DNA from: Dehalobacter alkaniphilus
GTDB lineage: Bacteria > Bacillota > Desulfitobacteriia > Desulfitobacteriales > Syntrophobotulaceae
Assembly: GCA_040500365.1 (NCBI GenBank)
Contig: CP148031.1
Coordinates: 496,001-560,000 of the forward strand
Direction of reading: 5' to 3'
DNA: 64,000 nt
Shown here: one piece after another, positions 35,580 to 44,807 of the stretch
Layout of the letters: each line of letters starts with the position of its first letter
Numbering within the stretch: the first letter of the stretch is position 1
Program-made: the position numbers and the translations under genes
The notes under the pieces: generated by a model
The model's input: only the letters and a program-made list of their open reading frames with translations
The model's database searches: none
What the model was told of the DNA's origin: nothing

Positions 35580-36582
35580 TCTGCATATTGCATTATTCGT
35601 TGTCGTACTATTTGCGTTGGCATTTGATTTTATCAACGGATTTCATGATACTGCCAATGCCATAGCCACTTCGGTTTCGACAAGAGCGCTTACGCCAAGA
35701 ACCGCAATCATTATGGCCGCGGTACTCAATTTTATCGGCGCGATGTACAGTACAGGGGTTGCCAAGACCATTGCAAAGGACATTGTCGATGCGAACAGTG
35801 TTACTTCCGAAGTGATGATCGCCGCACTGATCGGAGCGATTTTCTGGAATCTTTTGACATGGTATTTTGGTATTCCGAGCAGTTCTTCCCACGCGATTAT
35901 TGGGGGAATCCTCGGAGCCGGGATCGCTGCAGCGGGACTCGGTGTTGTCCAGGGGGCCGGCATCAAGAAAATTATCTTGGCGCTGCTGTGCTCGCCGCTC
36001 GTCGGCATGGGACTCGGTTATCTGATCATGACCATTCTATATTACTTATTCCGCAATAAAGCGCCGATGAAAACGAACAGTATCTTCCGGAGGCTGCAGA
36101 TGGTTTCAGCCGCACTACTTGCGTTTAACCACGGTTCCAATGATGCACAGAAATCCATGGGTATTATCACGCTGGCGCTTGTCGCCATGGGGGTACAGTC
36201 GACAATGGATGTTCCGCTCTGGGTAAAGCTCCTGTGCGGATTAGCCATTGCTTGTGGTACAGCAGTGGGTGGTTGGAGAATCATTCATACCCTTGGTGCT
36301 AAAATCTTTAAAATTGAGCCGATCAACGGATTTGCCGCAGACTTGTCATCCTCGATCGTTATCTGGGTAGCGACGGCGTTTCCGGGTCTCCATCTGCCGG
36401 TCAGTACCACGCACGTGGTATCCGGTTCCATTATGGGAGTAGGCGCTGCCAAACGTATTTCGGCCGTGCGCTGGGGCGTTGCGCAGCAGATGCTGATTGC
36501 CTGGTGTCTGACGATTCCTTCCACAGCAATCGTCGCAGCTCTGTCTTATTATCTGATTACACTCGTGGAGAGAATTCTCTGA
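35572..36582 (+). CDS. pit: Low-affinity inorganic phosphate transporter (PiT)
   Basis: 336 residues, about ten membrane segments. The duplicated PiT signatures are present: FDFINGFHDTANAIATSVST near the N-terminus and LAFNHGSNDAQKSMGII near residue 180. GIPSSSSHAIIGGI and LPVSTTHVVSGSIMG are the paired substrate motifs. It symports phosphate, probably as metal-phosphate, with protons. Starts at ATG 35572 inside the end of the DUF47 gene. Confidence 0.95.
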   Translation: MSSLHIALFVVVLFALAFDFINGFHDTANAIATSVSTRALTPRTAIIMAAVLNFIGAMYSTGVAKTIAKDIVDANSVTSEVMIAALIGAIFWNLLTWYFGIPSSSSHAIIGGILGAGIAAAGLGVVQGAGIKKIILALLCSPLVGMGLGYLIMTILYYLFRNKAPMKTNSIFRRLQMVSAALLAFNHGSNDAQKSMGIITLALVAMGVQSTMDVPLWVKLLCGLAIACGTAVGGWRIIHTLGAKIFKIEPINGFAADLSSSIVIWVATAFPGLHLPVSTTHVVSGSIMGVGAAKRISAVRWGVAQQMLIAWCLTIPSTAIVAALSYYLITLVERIL

Positions 36583-36756
36583 TCTAATATTCTAACGTAA
36601 GATACTGGAATTCTGCATCTTATATCGGATAAATGCCAGCTGATGCTATAGATGCTTTTATACAATCAGGTAAACAGATCGTAGATTCAGTCTTCTTTTA
36701 ATCCTCAGGAGGGTAAGGGTTACTCGTCTGGGGATAGCTTCTTTTTCATCAGGGCT

Positions 36757-36790
36757 ATTGAATAATTATGCACGATGAGGTATAATAATG
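36757..36790 (+). promoter_or_regulatory. argF promoter overlapped by ARG-box-like sites
   Basis: TTGAAT (36758-36763), 17-base spacer, TATAAT (36781-36786). GAATAATTATGC (36760-36771) covers the -35, and a second AT-rich half-site covers the -10, centred 20 bases later. Compared with argC, the -35/operator segment TATTGAATAATTAT is identical. The rest of 36583-36823 has no gene; TAAGAT/ATCTTA flank a weak hairpin after pit. Confidence 0.78.
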
Positions 36791-36823
36791 CAATATTGCG
36801 TATTATTGAGATGAAGGGGAATA

Positions 36824-37771
36824 ATGATGGTTCAATTAAACAAAGACAAGTTCAAAGGCAGAGATTTTATTACACTGAATGCTTTCACAGCAGAAGAAAT
36901 CTCATATATGGTTGACGTCGCCATGGAATTGAAGGCTGAGAGAAATGCCGGAATTCCCCACCCTGTCCTGCAAGGAAAGGTTTTGGCGATGATCTTTACC
37001 AAATCTTCGACGAGAACCAGGGTGGCATTTGAGACCGGTATTTATCAGCTCGGCGGCTCCGGAATGTTTCTGAGCGCCCGCGATATCCAGCTGGGACGCG
37101 GTGAACCGATCCAGGATACAGCAAGGGTCTTGTCCAGGATGGTTGACGGCATTATGATCAGAACGTTCAGCCATCAGGAGGTTCTCGATCTTGCCGAGCA
37201 TTCCTCTGTGCCGGTTATCAATGGCCTGAGCGATTTTCTGCATCCGACACAGATTCTGGCTGACCTTTTGACTATTAAAGAAACAAAAGGCAAGATTCAG
37301 GGACTGAAATTAACCTATATCGGTGACAGCAATAATGTGGCAAATTCCCTGCTGCTTGGCGGCAGCAAGATGGGCATGAACATTGTGATTGCTTCACCTC
37401 AGGGATACCAGCCGGTTCCGGAAATTATGGATCTGGCTTGGAAGAATGCATCTCTCAGCGGAAGTACGGTGCAGGTCGTCGAAGATCCTGTGGCGGCTGC
37501 CAGGGGAGCGGATATTCTCTATACCGATGTCTGGGCCAGTATGGGACAAGAAGAAGAAAGCGAAATCAGGAAGAAAATTTTTGCGCCGTACCAGATCAAT
37601 GACGAGGTGCTTAGGGCAGCTCATCCTGAAGCGATCGTCATGCACTGTCTGCCTGCCCACCGCGGAGAAGAGATCACCGACAAAGTGATCGAAGGTTCTC
37701 AATCCGTGGTATTCCAGGAGGCTGAAAACCGGCTTCATGCCCATAAAGCGATTATGGCGCTGGTCATGTAG
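36824..37771 (+). CDS. argF: Ornithine carbamoyltransferase
   Basis: 315 residues. Makes citrulline from ornithine and carbamoyl phosphate. Seen: carbamoyl-phosphate motif FTKSSTRTRVAFETG, FLHPTQILADLLT, and the catalytic Cys in MHCLPAHRGEEI. Start ATG 36824 (or 36827) after AAGGGGA. First gene of the argF-argG-argH group under an ARG-box promoter. Confidence 0.98.
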   Translation: MMVQLNKDKFKGRDFITLNAFTAEEISYMVDVAMELKAERNAGIPHPVLQGKVLAMIFTKSSTRTRVAFETGIYQLGGSGMFLSARDIQLGRGEPIQDTARVLSRMVDGIMIRTFSHQEVLDLAEHSSVPVINGLSDFLHPTQILADLLTIKETKGKIQGLKLTYIGDSNNVANSLLLGGSKMGMNIVIASPQGYQPVPEIMDLAWKNASLSGSTVQVVEDPVAAARGADILYTDVWASMGQEEESEIRKKIFAPYQINDEVLRAAHPEAIVMHCLPAHRGEEITDKVIEGSQSVVFQEAENRLHAHKAIMALVM

Positions 37772-37852
37772 TCCATATAATTACTGAAAAACTAACTGAA
37801 ATAATACAGAAATCTGCAGAAGAAACTGATTAAAGAATAAAGGAGACAGCGT

Positions 37853-39058
37853 ATGGCTAAAGTAGTACTTGCCTATTCAGGCGGACTGGATACGTCCATC
37901 ATTATTCCATGGCTGAAAGAAAACTATGGCTATGAGGTTGTCGCGATGGCGGCAGATTTGGGACAGGGAGAGGAACTGGAACCTCTTCATGAGAAGGCTG
38001 CTAAAACCGGAGCCACCAAATTGTATATTGAAGATTTGAGAGAAGAATTCATTACGGATTTCATTTATCCGACACTTCAGGCTGGAGCCGTGTATGAAGG
38101 CAAATATCTTCTGGGAACATCCTTTGCGCGTCCGCTTATTGCTAGACGGCTTGTGGAGATTGCCGAAAAAGAAGGCGCAGTTGCTGTTGCGCATGGCGCG
38201 ACAGGGAAAGGCAACGATCAGGTCCGCTTTGAACTGGCTGTCAAAGCGCTGAATCCTGATCTGAAAATTATTGCTCCGTGGAGAGAGTGGGACATCAAAT
38301 CGCGGGATGATGCGATTGATTATGCCAAAGAACGCGGAATCCCTGTCCCGGTTACCAAGGACAGACCGTACAGCATGGACCGTAACCTGTGGCATTTAAG
38401 CCATGAAGGCGGTGACCTCGAAGATCCCTGGAATGAACCGAAGGATGATCTTTATCTACTTGGGGTTTCCCCGATGCAGGCACCGGACCAGGCCGCGTAT
38501 GTGCTGATCGATTTTGAGAAGGGCATACCGGTAGCTGTAGATGGGGAGAAACTTGCACCGATTCAGCTGATCGAGAAATTGAATGCCCTGGGCGGCAAGA
38601 ATGGAATTGGGATTGTCGACATGGTCGAAAATAGGCTTGTCGGGATGAAGTCGCGCGGGGTATATGAGACTCCCGGCGGGACAATTCTCTATGCCGCGCA
38701 TCAGGCGCTGGAACTGTTGACCCTTGACCGTCAGACCCTGCATTATAAGGAACAAATTGCGCTGAAATATGCGGAGATGGTCTACGATGGTGTCTGGTAT
38801 TCACCGCTGAGAGAAGCACTCGATGCGTTTGTAAAAGTTACACAGAAAAATGTTACCGGAACCGTCAGGATGAGACTATATAAAGGAAACTGTACACCGG
38901 TAGGGATAAAATCCCCTTATTCACTGTATAATGAAGAATTTGCAACGTTTGGCGAAGATGCAGTCTACAACCAGAAAGATGCAGAAGGTTTTATTAATCT
39001 GTTTGGACTGCCTCTTAAAGTCCGCGCTTTAATGGAGAGAAAATCAGGCTTACGTTAA
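37853..39058 (+). CDS. argG: Argininosuccinate synthase
   Basis: 401 residues. Joins citrulline and aspartate using ATP. Seen: the PP-loop ATP site VVLAYSGGLDTSIIIPWL, HGATGKGNDQVRFE and SMDRNLWHLSHEGGDLEDP. Ribosome binding site AAAGGAGA. It lies 81 bases after argF with no clear promoter between them. Confidence 0.98.
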   Translation: MAKVVLAYSGGLDTSIIIPWLKENYGYEVVAMAADLGQGEELEPLHEKAAKTGATKLYIEDLREEFITDFIYPTLQAGAVYEGKYLLGTSFARPLIARRLVEIAEKEGAVAVAHGATGKGNDQVRFELAVKALNPDLKIIAPWREWDIKSRDDAIDYAKERGIPVPVTKDRPYSMDRNLWHLSHEGGDLEDPWNEPKDDLYLLGVSPMQAPDQAAYVLIDFEKGIPVAVDGEKLAPIQLIEKLNALGGKNGIGIVDMVENRLVGMKSRGVYETPGGTILYAAHQALELLTLDRQTLHYKEQIALKYAEMVYDGVWYSPLREALDAFVKVTQKNVTGTVRMRLYKGNCTPVGIKSPYSLYNEEFATFGEDAVYNQKDAEGFINLFGLPLKVRALMERKSGLR

Positions 39059-39063
39059 TCATG

Positions 39064-39170
39064 ATGCGCAACGGTGCGCGAGCATAGATTTGCGGGCATA
39101 GAACACAAGGATGTCAATTGTCTAAGCACATTGCGCATTCTTGTGTTCTGTCATATTGTTGCGTTATACT
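39064..39170 (+). promoter_or_regulatory. argG-argH spacer with competing hairpins and promoter
   Basis: Three mutually interfering pairings are visible. GCGC (39066-39069) pairs with GCGC (39076-39079). ATGCGCAA (39064-39071) pairs with TTGCGCAT (39131-39138). A perfect 10-base stem AGAACACAAG (39100-39109) pairs with CTTGTGTTCT (39140-39149), whose loop contains the TTGCGCAT. A promoter-like TTGTGT (39141-39146), 18-base spacer, TATACT (39165-39170) precedes argH. The layout suggests an attenuator or a separate argH promoter. Confidence 0.5.
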
Positions 39171-39203
39171 ATACTTAATTTTGATTCGGAAGGAGTTAAA
39201 CCA

Positions 39204-40586
39204 ATGAAACTTTGGGGAGGACGTTTTGAGAAAGACACCGATTCCCTGGTCGAAGATTTCCACTCATCGATCTCATTCGACCGGCGCCTCTATAAATTTG
39301 ATATTATGGGCAGTATCGCTCATGCCGGAATGCTCGGCAGAATAGGTATCCTGTCAGCCGAAGAAACGGAGAAAATAATAGGGGGACTGGAATGCATTCT
39401 GGCGGATATTCAGGCGGGAAAGGTTGAATTTGAAGTCGGAGCCGAAGACATCCATATGAACGTTGAGAAACTACTTACGGAAAGAGTCGGTGATGCCGGT
39501 AAAAAGCTCCATACCGGCCGCAGCCGGAATGATCAGGTTGCGCTGGATTTTCGGCTGTTCTTAAGAGAAGAAATCGACAACACCAAAGATCTCCTCACTG
39601 CGCTGCTGGAAACCTTGCTTGACTTGTGTTCCGAACATCTTAAGACTTGGATGCCCGGATATACCCATCTGCAAAAGGCCCAGCCGATCACCCTGAGCCA
39701 TCATCTTATGGCCTATGTCCAAATGTTTTTGCGCGATCTGGGACGGCTCGGAGATACTCGCAAGAGACTGAACCTCTCCCCGCTCGGATCGGGCGCGCTG
39801 GCGGGTACGACCTTTGCTTTGCGTCGGGAAGAAGTAGCTGCTGAACTGAATTTTGACGGTGTCACGCTCAACAGTTTAGACGGCGTCAGCGATAGAGATT
39901 TTGCTTTGGAATTCCTGGCAGCGGCATCTATCATGATGATGCATCTGAGCAGGCTGTGTGAAGAACTGATCATCTGGTCGAGCGGCGAATTCTGTTTCGT
40001 TTCGATTGATGATGCCTATGCCACCGGATCGAGTATTATGCCGCAGAAGAAAAATCCTGATGTCGCAGAACTCGTCAGAGGGAAAACCGGCAGGGTGTAT
40101 GGGGATCTCATAACACTGCTCACCGTTATGAAAGGACTTCCTCTGGCTTATAACAAAGATATGCAGGAAGACAAGGAATGTGTGTTTGATGCTGTGGACA
40201 CCATCCAAAAATCGCTTCTGGTCATCCGGCCGATGCTGGCTACCATGAAAGTGAATGCCGATATTATGGCAAGGGAAGCTAAGAAGGGCTTTACCAATGC
40301 TACAGATTTGGCTGATTATCTGGCCAAAAAGAATGTTCCTTTCCGCGAAGCCCATGCGATTGTGGGTAGGCTGGTACTGGAATGTTCCCACAGGGGTTGT
40401 TCGTTGGAGGATCTGACGCTGGAAGAACTGAAAACAGTATCCGAATTCTTCGAGGAAGATCTTTATGAGGCTATTTCTCTTCAAACCTGCGTTCAGAAGA
40501 GGAGCGTTACCGGAGGTCCTGCACCGGAGGCTGTTCAGACAGCGATACAGTTTAGTAAAGAAACTCTGGATCAACTCAGGTGGTAA
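39204..40586 (+). CDS. argH: Argininosuccinate lyase
   Basis: 460 residues from ATG 39204 (AAGGAG site at 39190-39195; the open upstream extension is rejected). Fumarase/aspartase superfamily: KLWGGRFEKDTD start, TGRSRNDQVALDFRLF, GYTHLQKAQPITLSHH and the mobile signature loop GSSIMPQKKNPDVAELV with the catalytic Ser. Final step of arginine synthesis, releasing fumarate. Confidence 0.98.
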   Translation: MKLWGGRFEKDTDSLVEDFHSSISFDRRLYKFDIMGSIAHAGMLGRIGILSAEETEKIIGGLECILADIQAGKVEFEVGAEDIHMNVEKLLTERVGDAGKKLHTGRSRNDQVALDFRLFLREEIDNTKDLLTALLETLLDLCSEHLKTWMPGYTHLQKAQPITLSHHLMAYVQMFLRDLGRLGDTRKRLNLSPLGSGALAGTTFALRREEVAAELNFDGVTLNSLDGVSDRDFALEFLAAASIMMMHLSRLCEELIIWSSGEFCFVSIDDAYATGSSIMPQKKNPDVAELVRGKTGRVYGDLITLLTVMKGLPLAYNKDMQEDKECVFDAVDTIQKSLLVIRPMLATMKVNADIMAREAKKGFTNATDLADYLAKKNVPFREAHAIVGRLVLECSHRGCSLEDLTLEELKTVSEFFEEDLYEAISLQTCVQKRSVTGGPAPEAVQTAIQFSKETLDQLRW

Positions 40587-40670
40587 AAAACAATTAAGAA
40601 AACAATCAAGTGTAAATTTAGCACGAATAATGGTACATTTTGCTGCCTTCAGAGTATTAATCAAAAAATT

Positions 40671-40703
40671 TTAAGAATATGTTAAGAATATGTAATTAGA
40701 ATG
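40671..40703. repeat. 11-bp tandem direct repeats
   Basis: TTAAGAATATG (40671-40681) is repeated immediately (40682-40692) and followed by a degenerate third unit (40693-40703). An 11-base period is typical of OmpR/PhoB-family operator repeats, placing half-sites on one face of the helix. It is in the 354-base spacer between argH and nadE. Confidence 0.5.
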
Positions 40704-40799
40704 TAAAAATTGTTGTGAAAATAACAAATAGCCGGCGATGCTGAAATGACGCTACATAGCAAAGAATGCTGACAGAATCCAACGGTCATCTTAAAATTT

Positions 40800-40829
40800 T
40801 GTGGATAAAAATGTGGATATTGTGGATTA
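40800..40829. promoter_or_regulatory. Cluster of three DnaA-box-like sites
   Basis: TGTGGATAA (40800-40808) is a perfect DnaA box on the complementary strand. TGTGGATAT (40812-40820) and TGTGGATTA (40821-40829) follow in the same orientation with one and two mismatches. They are followed by a very AT-rich stretch (40830-40885). No other gene or RNA is seen in 40587-40940. It could regulate nadE, titrate DnaA, or be a relic origin. Confidence 0.6.
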
Positions 40830-40940
40830 AGTTAAAAGAATGGGTTTTAAAAAATATAAAACTTAAATTTTATGTCTAAACTTTTGATAAATATTTGAAT
40901 GATCATTAAACTATTGTGAAATAAAAAGGAGGCCGTACCG

Positions 40941-41714
40941 GTGTGGAGTACTGAAGAAATACTGGAACGCCAAAAGCAGGTTGTGGAATGGCTGCGTGAG
41001 AAAAACACTGAGGCAAAGACCAAAGGTTTGGTCTGCGGAATTTCCGGCGGTGTAGATTCTGCGGTGGTGGCAGCTTTATGCAAAAAAGCATTTCCTGATT
41101 ACTGCCTTGGTGTGATCATGCCATGCCAATCAAATCCTGCGGATCGCGAGGATGCCTATTTGATTGCAGAGACCCTTGGGATGGAAGTGATCGAGATTGA
41201 TCTCGGGGAAGCGCATGCAGCCATTTATGACCAGATGAAGACCGCTTTAAAAGCTAATCAGACGCCTCTGAATATTCAGCAAGCAGGACAAGGGAACCTT
41301 AAAGCACGGCTCCGTATGTCTACGCTGTATACGGTAGCCAATATTAGGGAGTATCTGGTTGTCGGGACAGACAATGCCCCTGAGAGCTATACCGGATATT
41401 TTACGAAATATGGGGATGGCGGCGTGGACCTCCTGCCGATCAGCTCACTTACCAAGACGGAAGTAAGAGCCTGGGCAAGGGCACTGGGCCTGCCGGAAAA
41501 AATAGCTTCCAGAACACCGACTGCTGGTCTTTGGCAGGGACAGACCGATGAGGGAGAGATGGGTTTTTCCTATGATCTTATCGATAAATATCTTTTGGGA
41601 GAAAAGATTCCTGACGATGTTGTCGCCAAAATCGAAAGACTGCATAAAATGAGTGAGCATAAACGGCAATTGCCCCCAACCATCGAATTAGAAAAACCGG
41701 AGAGGCTGGATTAG
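40941..41714 (+). CDS. nadE: NH3-dependent NAD+ synthetase
   Basis: 257 residues from GTG 40941 (AAGGAGG, 40927-40933). The PP-loop ATP site is GLVCGISGGVDSAVVAAL. Also visible are GQGNLKARLRMSTLYTVAN, VGTDNAPESYTGYFTKYGDG and LPISSLTKTEVRAWAR, all NadE hallmarks. There is no glutaminase domain, so it uses ammonia. The next gene starts directly after its stop codon. Confidence 0.97.
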   Translation: MWSTEEILERQKQVVEWLREKNTEAKTKGLVCGISGGVDSAVVAALCKKAFPDYCLGVIMPCQSNPADREDAYLIAETLGMEVIEIDLGEAHAAIYDQMKTALKANQTPLNIQQAGQGNLKARLRMSTLYTVANIREYLVVGTDNAPESYTGYFTKYGDGGVDLLPISSLTKTEVRAWARALGLPEKIASRTPTAGLWQGQTDEGEMGFSYDLIDKYLLGEKIPDDVVAKIERLHKMSEHKRQLPPTIELEKPERLD

Positions 41715-42293
41715 ATGAAACTACGGATCGGATTAGATATAGACGGCGTCGTGGCGGACAGTTTTCCTGTGTTCACAGAAGAACTCAACAGGCAATACGG
41801 CAAAAATATTATGGAAATTGACAATTACGATATGTCGAAAATCTACGACGTTGACTGGAATGAACTTGACACCTTTTTTGACAAAAATATGGAAGTTCTC
41901 TTCTCAACACCGGAGCCGGTCAAAGGGTCAGTCGAGAGCATTGTTTCCTTAACAGAAGCAGGGCATGAAATCATTTATGTGACAGCCAGAAAGCCGGGAG
42001 CTGAGGAACTAATCACAAAAAAATGGCTTGAAGAAAAACAAATCCCCCCGGGTGAAAAGATATTCACAGGGGGGCTCAGCAAGACCATTGCGGTCAAGGA
42101 ACACGGTATTGATGTGTTCGTCGATGACTTTATCTCCAATTCAGTGGAGATCGTTTCCATGGGCATTCCGGTGCTACTGATGGATGCGCCTTATAACCGC
42201 GGAAATCTTCCGGAAGGTGTCATCCGCTGTTATGACTGGAATGATGTTGTATGTCATATTGAGCAATTCAGCAGGAACGGTATTAACCGGTGA
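41715..42293 (+). CDS. HAD-family 5'(3')-deoxyribonucleotidase-like protein
   Basis: 192 residues. HAD-fold phosphatase: motif I GLDIDGVVADSFP, motif II IIYVTARKP, a Lys in the K-T-I-A-V-K stretch, and motif IV DVFVDDFISNSVEI. The cap arrangement fits the NT5C family, which dephosphorylates deoxynucleotides. The start codon abuts the nadE stop, implying an operon and perhaps a role in nucleotide housekeeping. Confidence 0.8.
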   Translation: MKLRIGLDIDGVVADSFPVFTEELNRQYGKNIMEIDNYDMSKIYDVDWNELDTFFDKNMEVLFSTPEPVKGSVESIVSLTEAGHEIIYVTARKPGAEELITKKWLEEKQIPPGEKIFTGGLSKTIAVKEHGIDVFVDDFISNSVEIVSMGIPVLLMDAPYNRGNLPEGVIRCYDWNDVVCHIEQFSRNGINR

Positions 42294-42351
42294 AGAATAT
42301 TTTTTTACTTAACGCGCATGCCATATCTATGCAAGTTTACGAATAATAAGA

Positions 42352-43119
42352 TCAAATCTTGAAGAACAGGTATTCCTCGTAAGTGAGATGCTGTTCATAG
42401 AGTTTCGTGGCCAGGTCTTGTCCGATATAGCGAAGATGCCAAGGTTCGTAGGTATATTCCGTTAGGTATTCTTTGCCCTTCGGGTAGCGGATGATAAAAC
42501 CGAAACGATGAGCGTTATCTTTCAGCCAGACATATTCGTCCGTATCTCCAAATGTCTCTTCCAGACCGAAGTTAACGCTCTGGCAGGATACATCCATTGC
42601 CAGACCGGTTTGGTGTTCACTTTCACCGGGTCTCGCACTGATTTGGTTGGCTTTTTCCTCGGTCCCGTACCGCCGGGTAAAACTCGCAAATAAATCCTGC
42701 TGCGTTTGATAGGAGCGATAGCCTGATACACCATAAAAAATTACACCATTTTCTTTCGCAGCAGAAAATAATTCCTCGAGCTTCGCAGCAGCTTCCTGAC
42801 GCAGCATTCTTTTCTCAGCTTTTTCCTTAAAAGTAAAAGGAATGTTGACTTCAACCAGATCCGGTGGAACATAATCGGAGGGAAGCTGATTTTGTTTATT
42901 CACTAAAACAGCGATGCTGGCAACATCGTGATAATTTATCGCTTCCTTACTCGCAGCGCCGATTCTTAGCATAAAGGTATCAACCGGAACGTTTTCTGCA
43001 GATGTTTGCGAACCCTGAGAATCAGGGGAAGCATCAGGAATGCTCATTTGAATACAACCGCTTATGAAAAAAATCCCAAATAGAATGACAAGCAAAGAAA
43101 AAATCAACTTATTTTTCAT
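42352..43119 (-). CDS. VanY-like D-Ala-D-Ala carboxypeptidase lipoprotein
   Basis: 255 residues. Lipoprotein signal with lipobox FISGC (Cys22). The peptidase M15B/VanY domain has zinc ligands in SEHQTGLAMDVS (His, Asp) and EPWHLRYIG (His), plus VSGYRSYQTQQDLF. It would trim the terminal D-Ala of peptidoglycan stem peptides outside the membrane. No van cluster is nearby; it is probably a housekeeping enzyme. Confidence 0.92.
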   Translation of the reverse strand: MKNKLIFSLLVILFGIFFISGCIQMSIPDASPDSQGSQTSAENVPVDTFMLRIGAASKEAINYHDVASIAVLVNKQNQLPSDYVPPDLVEVNIPFTFKEKAEKRMLRQEAAAKLEELFSAAKENGVIFYGVSGYRSYQTQQDLFASFTRRYGTEEKANQISARPGESEHQTGLAMDVSCQSVNFGLEETFGDTDEYVWLKDNAHRFGFIIRYPKGKEYLTEYTYEPWHLRYIGQDLATKLYEQHLTYEEYLFFKI

Positions 43120-43170
43120 CGTTTCTCCTGTATGAATCGTCGAAGTTACTCAGCGGTTAGGAAACAGCGC

Positions 43171-44526
43171 TCAAGAGACCAAGTTTTGCCCCACTTTGTA
43201 AATATCACCGGCTCCGAGCGTAATAACGAGGTCGCCTTCTTCAAGGGTTTGGTCAAGATAAGAACTGATTTCGTCAAGCGTTGGAAAATAACGGGTGGTA
43301 ATTCCTTTTTCTTTCATCAAGTCGGCAAGTTTTGCTGAAGAGATCGGGTTGACCCCGGCTTTTTTTTCGCGCGCCGAGGAAAAAATTTCTGCCAGCAAAA
43401 CCTCATCGGCATCCTGAAAGGCCTGAGAAAACTCATAAAAAAGTTTTTCAGTCCGGCTGAAGGTATGAGGCTGAAATACTGCCCGGATTCTTCTGTCGGG
43501 GTAGGAAAGCCTTGCTCCATCCAGAGTCGTTTGGATTTCTGTCGGGTGATGGGCATAATCGTCAACAATAACTGCCCCGTGTTTTGTGCCAAGACGTTCG
43601 AATCTTCTTTTGGTACCATTAAAGCCGCTCAGCGCCTGAAGCACGGTATCCATCGATATTCCGAGCCTGGAAGTCAAGGCTATGGCAGCCAGGGCATCCA
43701 GAATGTTATGTTTTCCTGAAACAGTCAAATGCAGCTTACCTATATTTTTTTTATTCATCATCACATCGAAACAGCTTCCGTCATTATCGAAAACAACGTT
43801 TGCAACGCTGACATCAGCATCGGCCGAGAAACCAAAAGTTGTAACCGTTGCTTTGGTCTTAATCCTATCTATATTCGGATCGTCATGCCAGATAATCAGA
43901 TTGCCCTCAGCAGGCAGCTTGCAGGCGAGTTCGGAAAAAGCGCAGACCACATCATCCAAATCCTTAAAATAATCGGGATGATCCAGTTCCATGTTGGTAA
44001 TAATCAGGTGCTCGGGAGAGTAATTTAAGAAGTGCCTCCGGTATTCGCAGGATTCGGCTAAAAAGAGTTCTCCCTGGCCGGCATGGGCGTTGCCGCCAAT
44101 ACAGGGCACGTCGCTGCCTACGACAATCGTAGGGTCCAAACCTGCATCAAGCAGGATTTTTCCAGCCATGGCAGTTGTCGTAGTCTTGCCGTGAGTCCCA
44201 GTTACACAGACTCCTTTTTTCTTGGACATCAGTTTGCTCAGAAATTGAGGGTAAGTCAGTACCGGTATGTTAAGCTCTTTGGCTCGGCTAATCTCCGGGT
44301 GACTGTCGCAGTAAGCGGCAGAGGTGACAACCAAATCAGCGCCGACAACATTCTCTGGGTCAAAGTTTAGGACCTCAATGCCTGCCTTCTCTAATACAAC
44401 GTCTGTAAAAAATCTTTGCGGCACATCGGATCCGGTAATCACGGCATCTTCTATCAACGGTGTAATCTGGGCAAGGGCGCTCATCCCGGTTCCTTTTATG
44501 CCAACAAAATGAATATGTAATTGCAA
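43171..44526 (-). CDS. murC: UDP-N-acetylmuramate-L-alanine ligase
   Basis: 451 residues from TTG 44526, because GGAAGGAAAG lies 7 bases upstream and the family start (HIHFVGIKGTGMSALA) follows directly. Mur ligase: GVCVTGTHGKTTTTAMAG ATP site, LAESCEYRRHFLNYSP, GKHNILDALAAIA, DDYAHHPTEI and FQPHTFSRTE. The first Mur ligase of peptidoglycan synthesis. It lies outside a division/cell wall cluster, and only the VanY-like gene neighbours it. The frame extends to 44610 without a start signal. Confidence 0.95.
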   Translation of the reverse strand: MQLHIHFVGIKGTGMSALAQITPLIEDAVITGSDVPQRFFTDVVLEKAGIEVLNFDPENVVGADLVVTSAAYCDSHPEISRAKELNIPVLTYPQFLSKLMSKKKGVCVTGTHGKTTTTAMAGKILLDAGLDPTIVVGSDVPCIGGNAHAGQGELFLAESCEYRRHFLNYSPEHLIITNMELDHPDYFKDLDDVVCAFSELACKLPAEGNLIIWHDDPNIDRIKTKATVTTFGFSADADVSVANVVFDNDGSCFDVMMNKKNIGKLHLTVSGKHNILDALAAIALTSRLGISMDTVLQALSGFNGTKRRFERLGTKHGAVIVDDYAHHPTEIQTTLDGARLSYPDRRIRAVFQPHTFSRTEKLFYEFSQAFQDADEVLLAEIFSSAREKKAGVNPISSAKLADLMKEKGITTRYFPTLDEISSYLDQTLEEGDLVITLGAGDIYKVGQNLVS

Positions 44527-44807
44527 TGTGCATCTTTCCTTCCGGTATTCTATTCCTATTACATTATACCCAAATATCTTGAAAAAGGTATCTGTCAATA
44601 CGTAAATCAAAGATATTCTTCCTGAAAACAGTTAACATGAGAATTAGAGCTGTTCAGCCTTCCAACAATGCCATTAACCTCAAATCGGTAGGGAAAAGCC
44701 GCATTTAATATTATAATACAAATACGACTAAAATATAAGATTTATACGCATTTTACAGCTTAGTTTATAACTGCAATGTTCTGTCACAAGAAGGGAGGAA
44801 AAACGCA

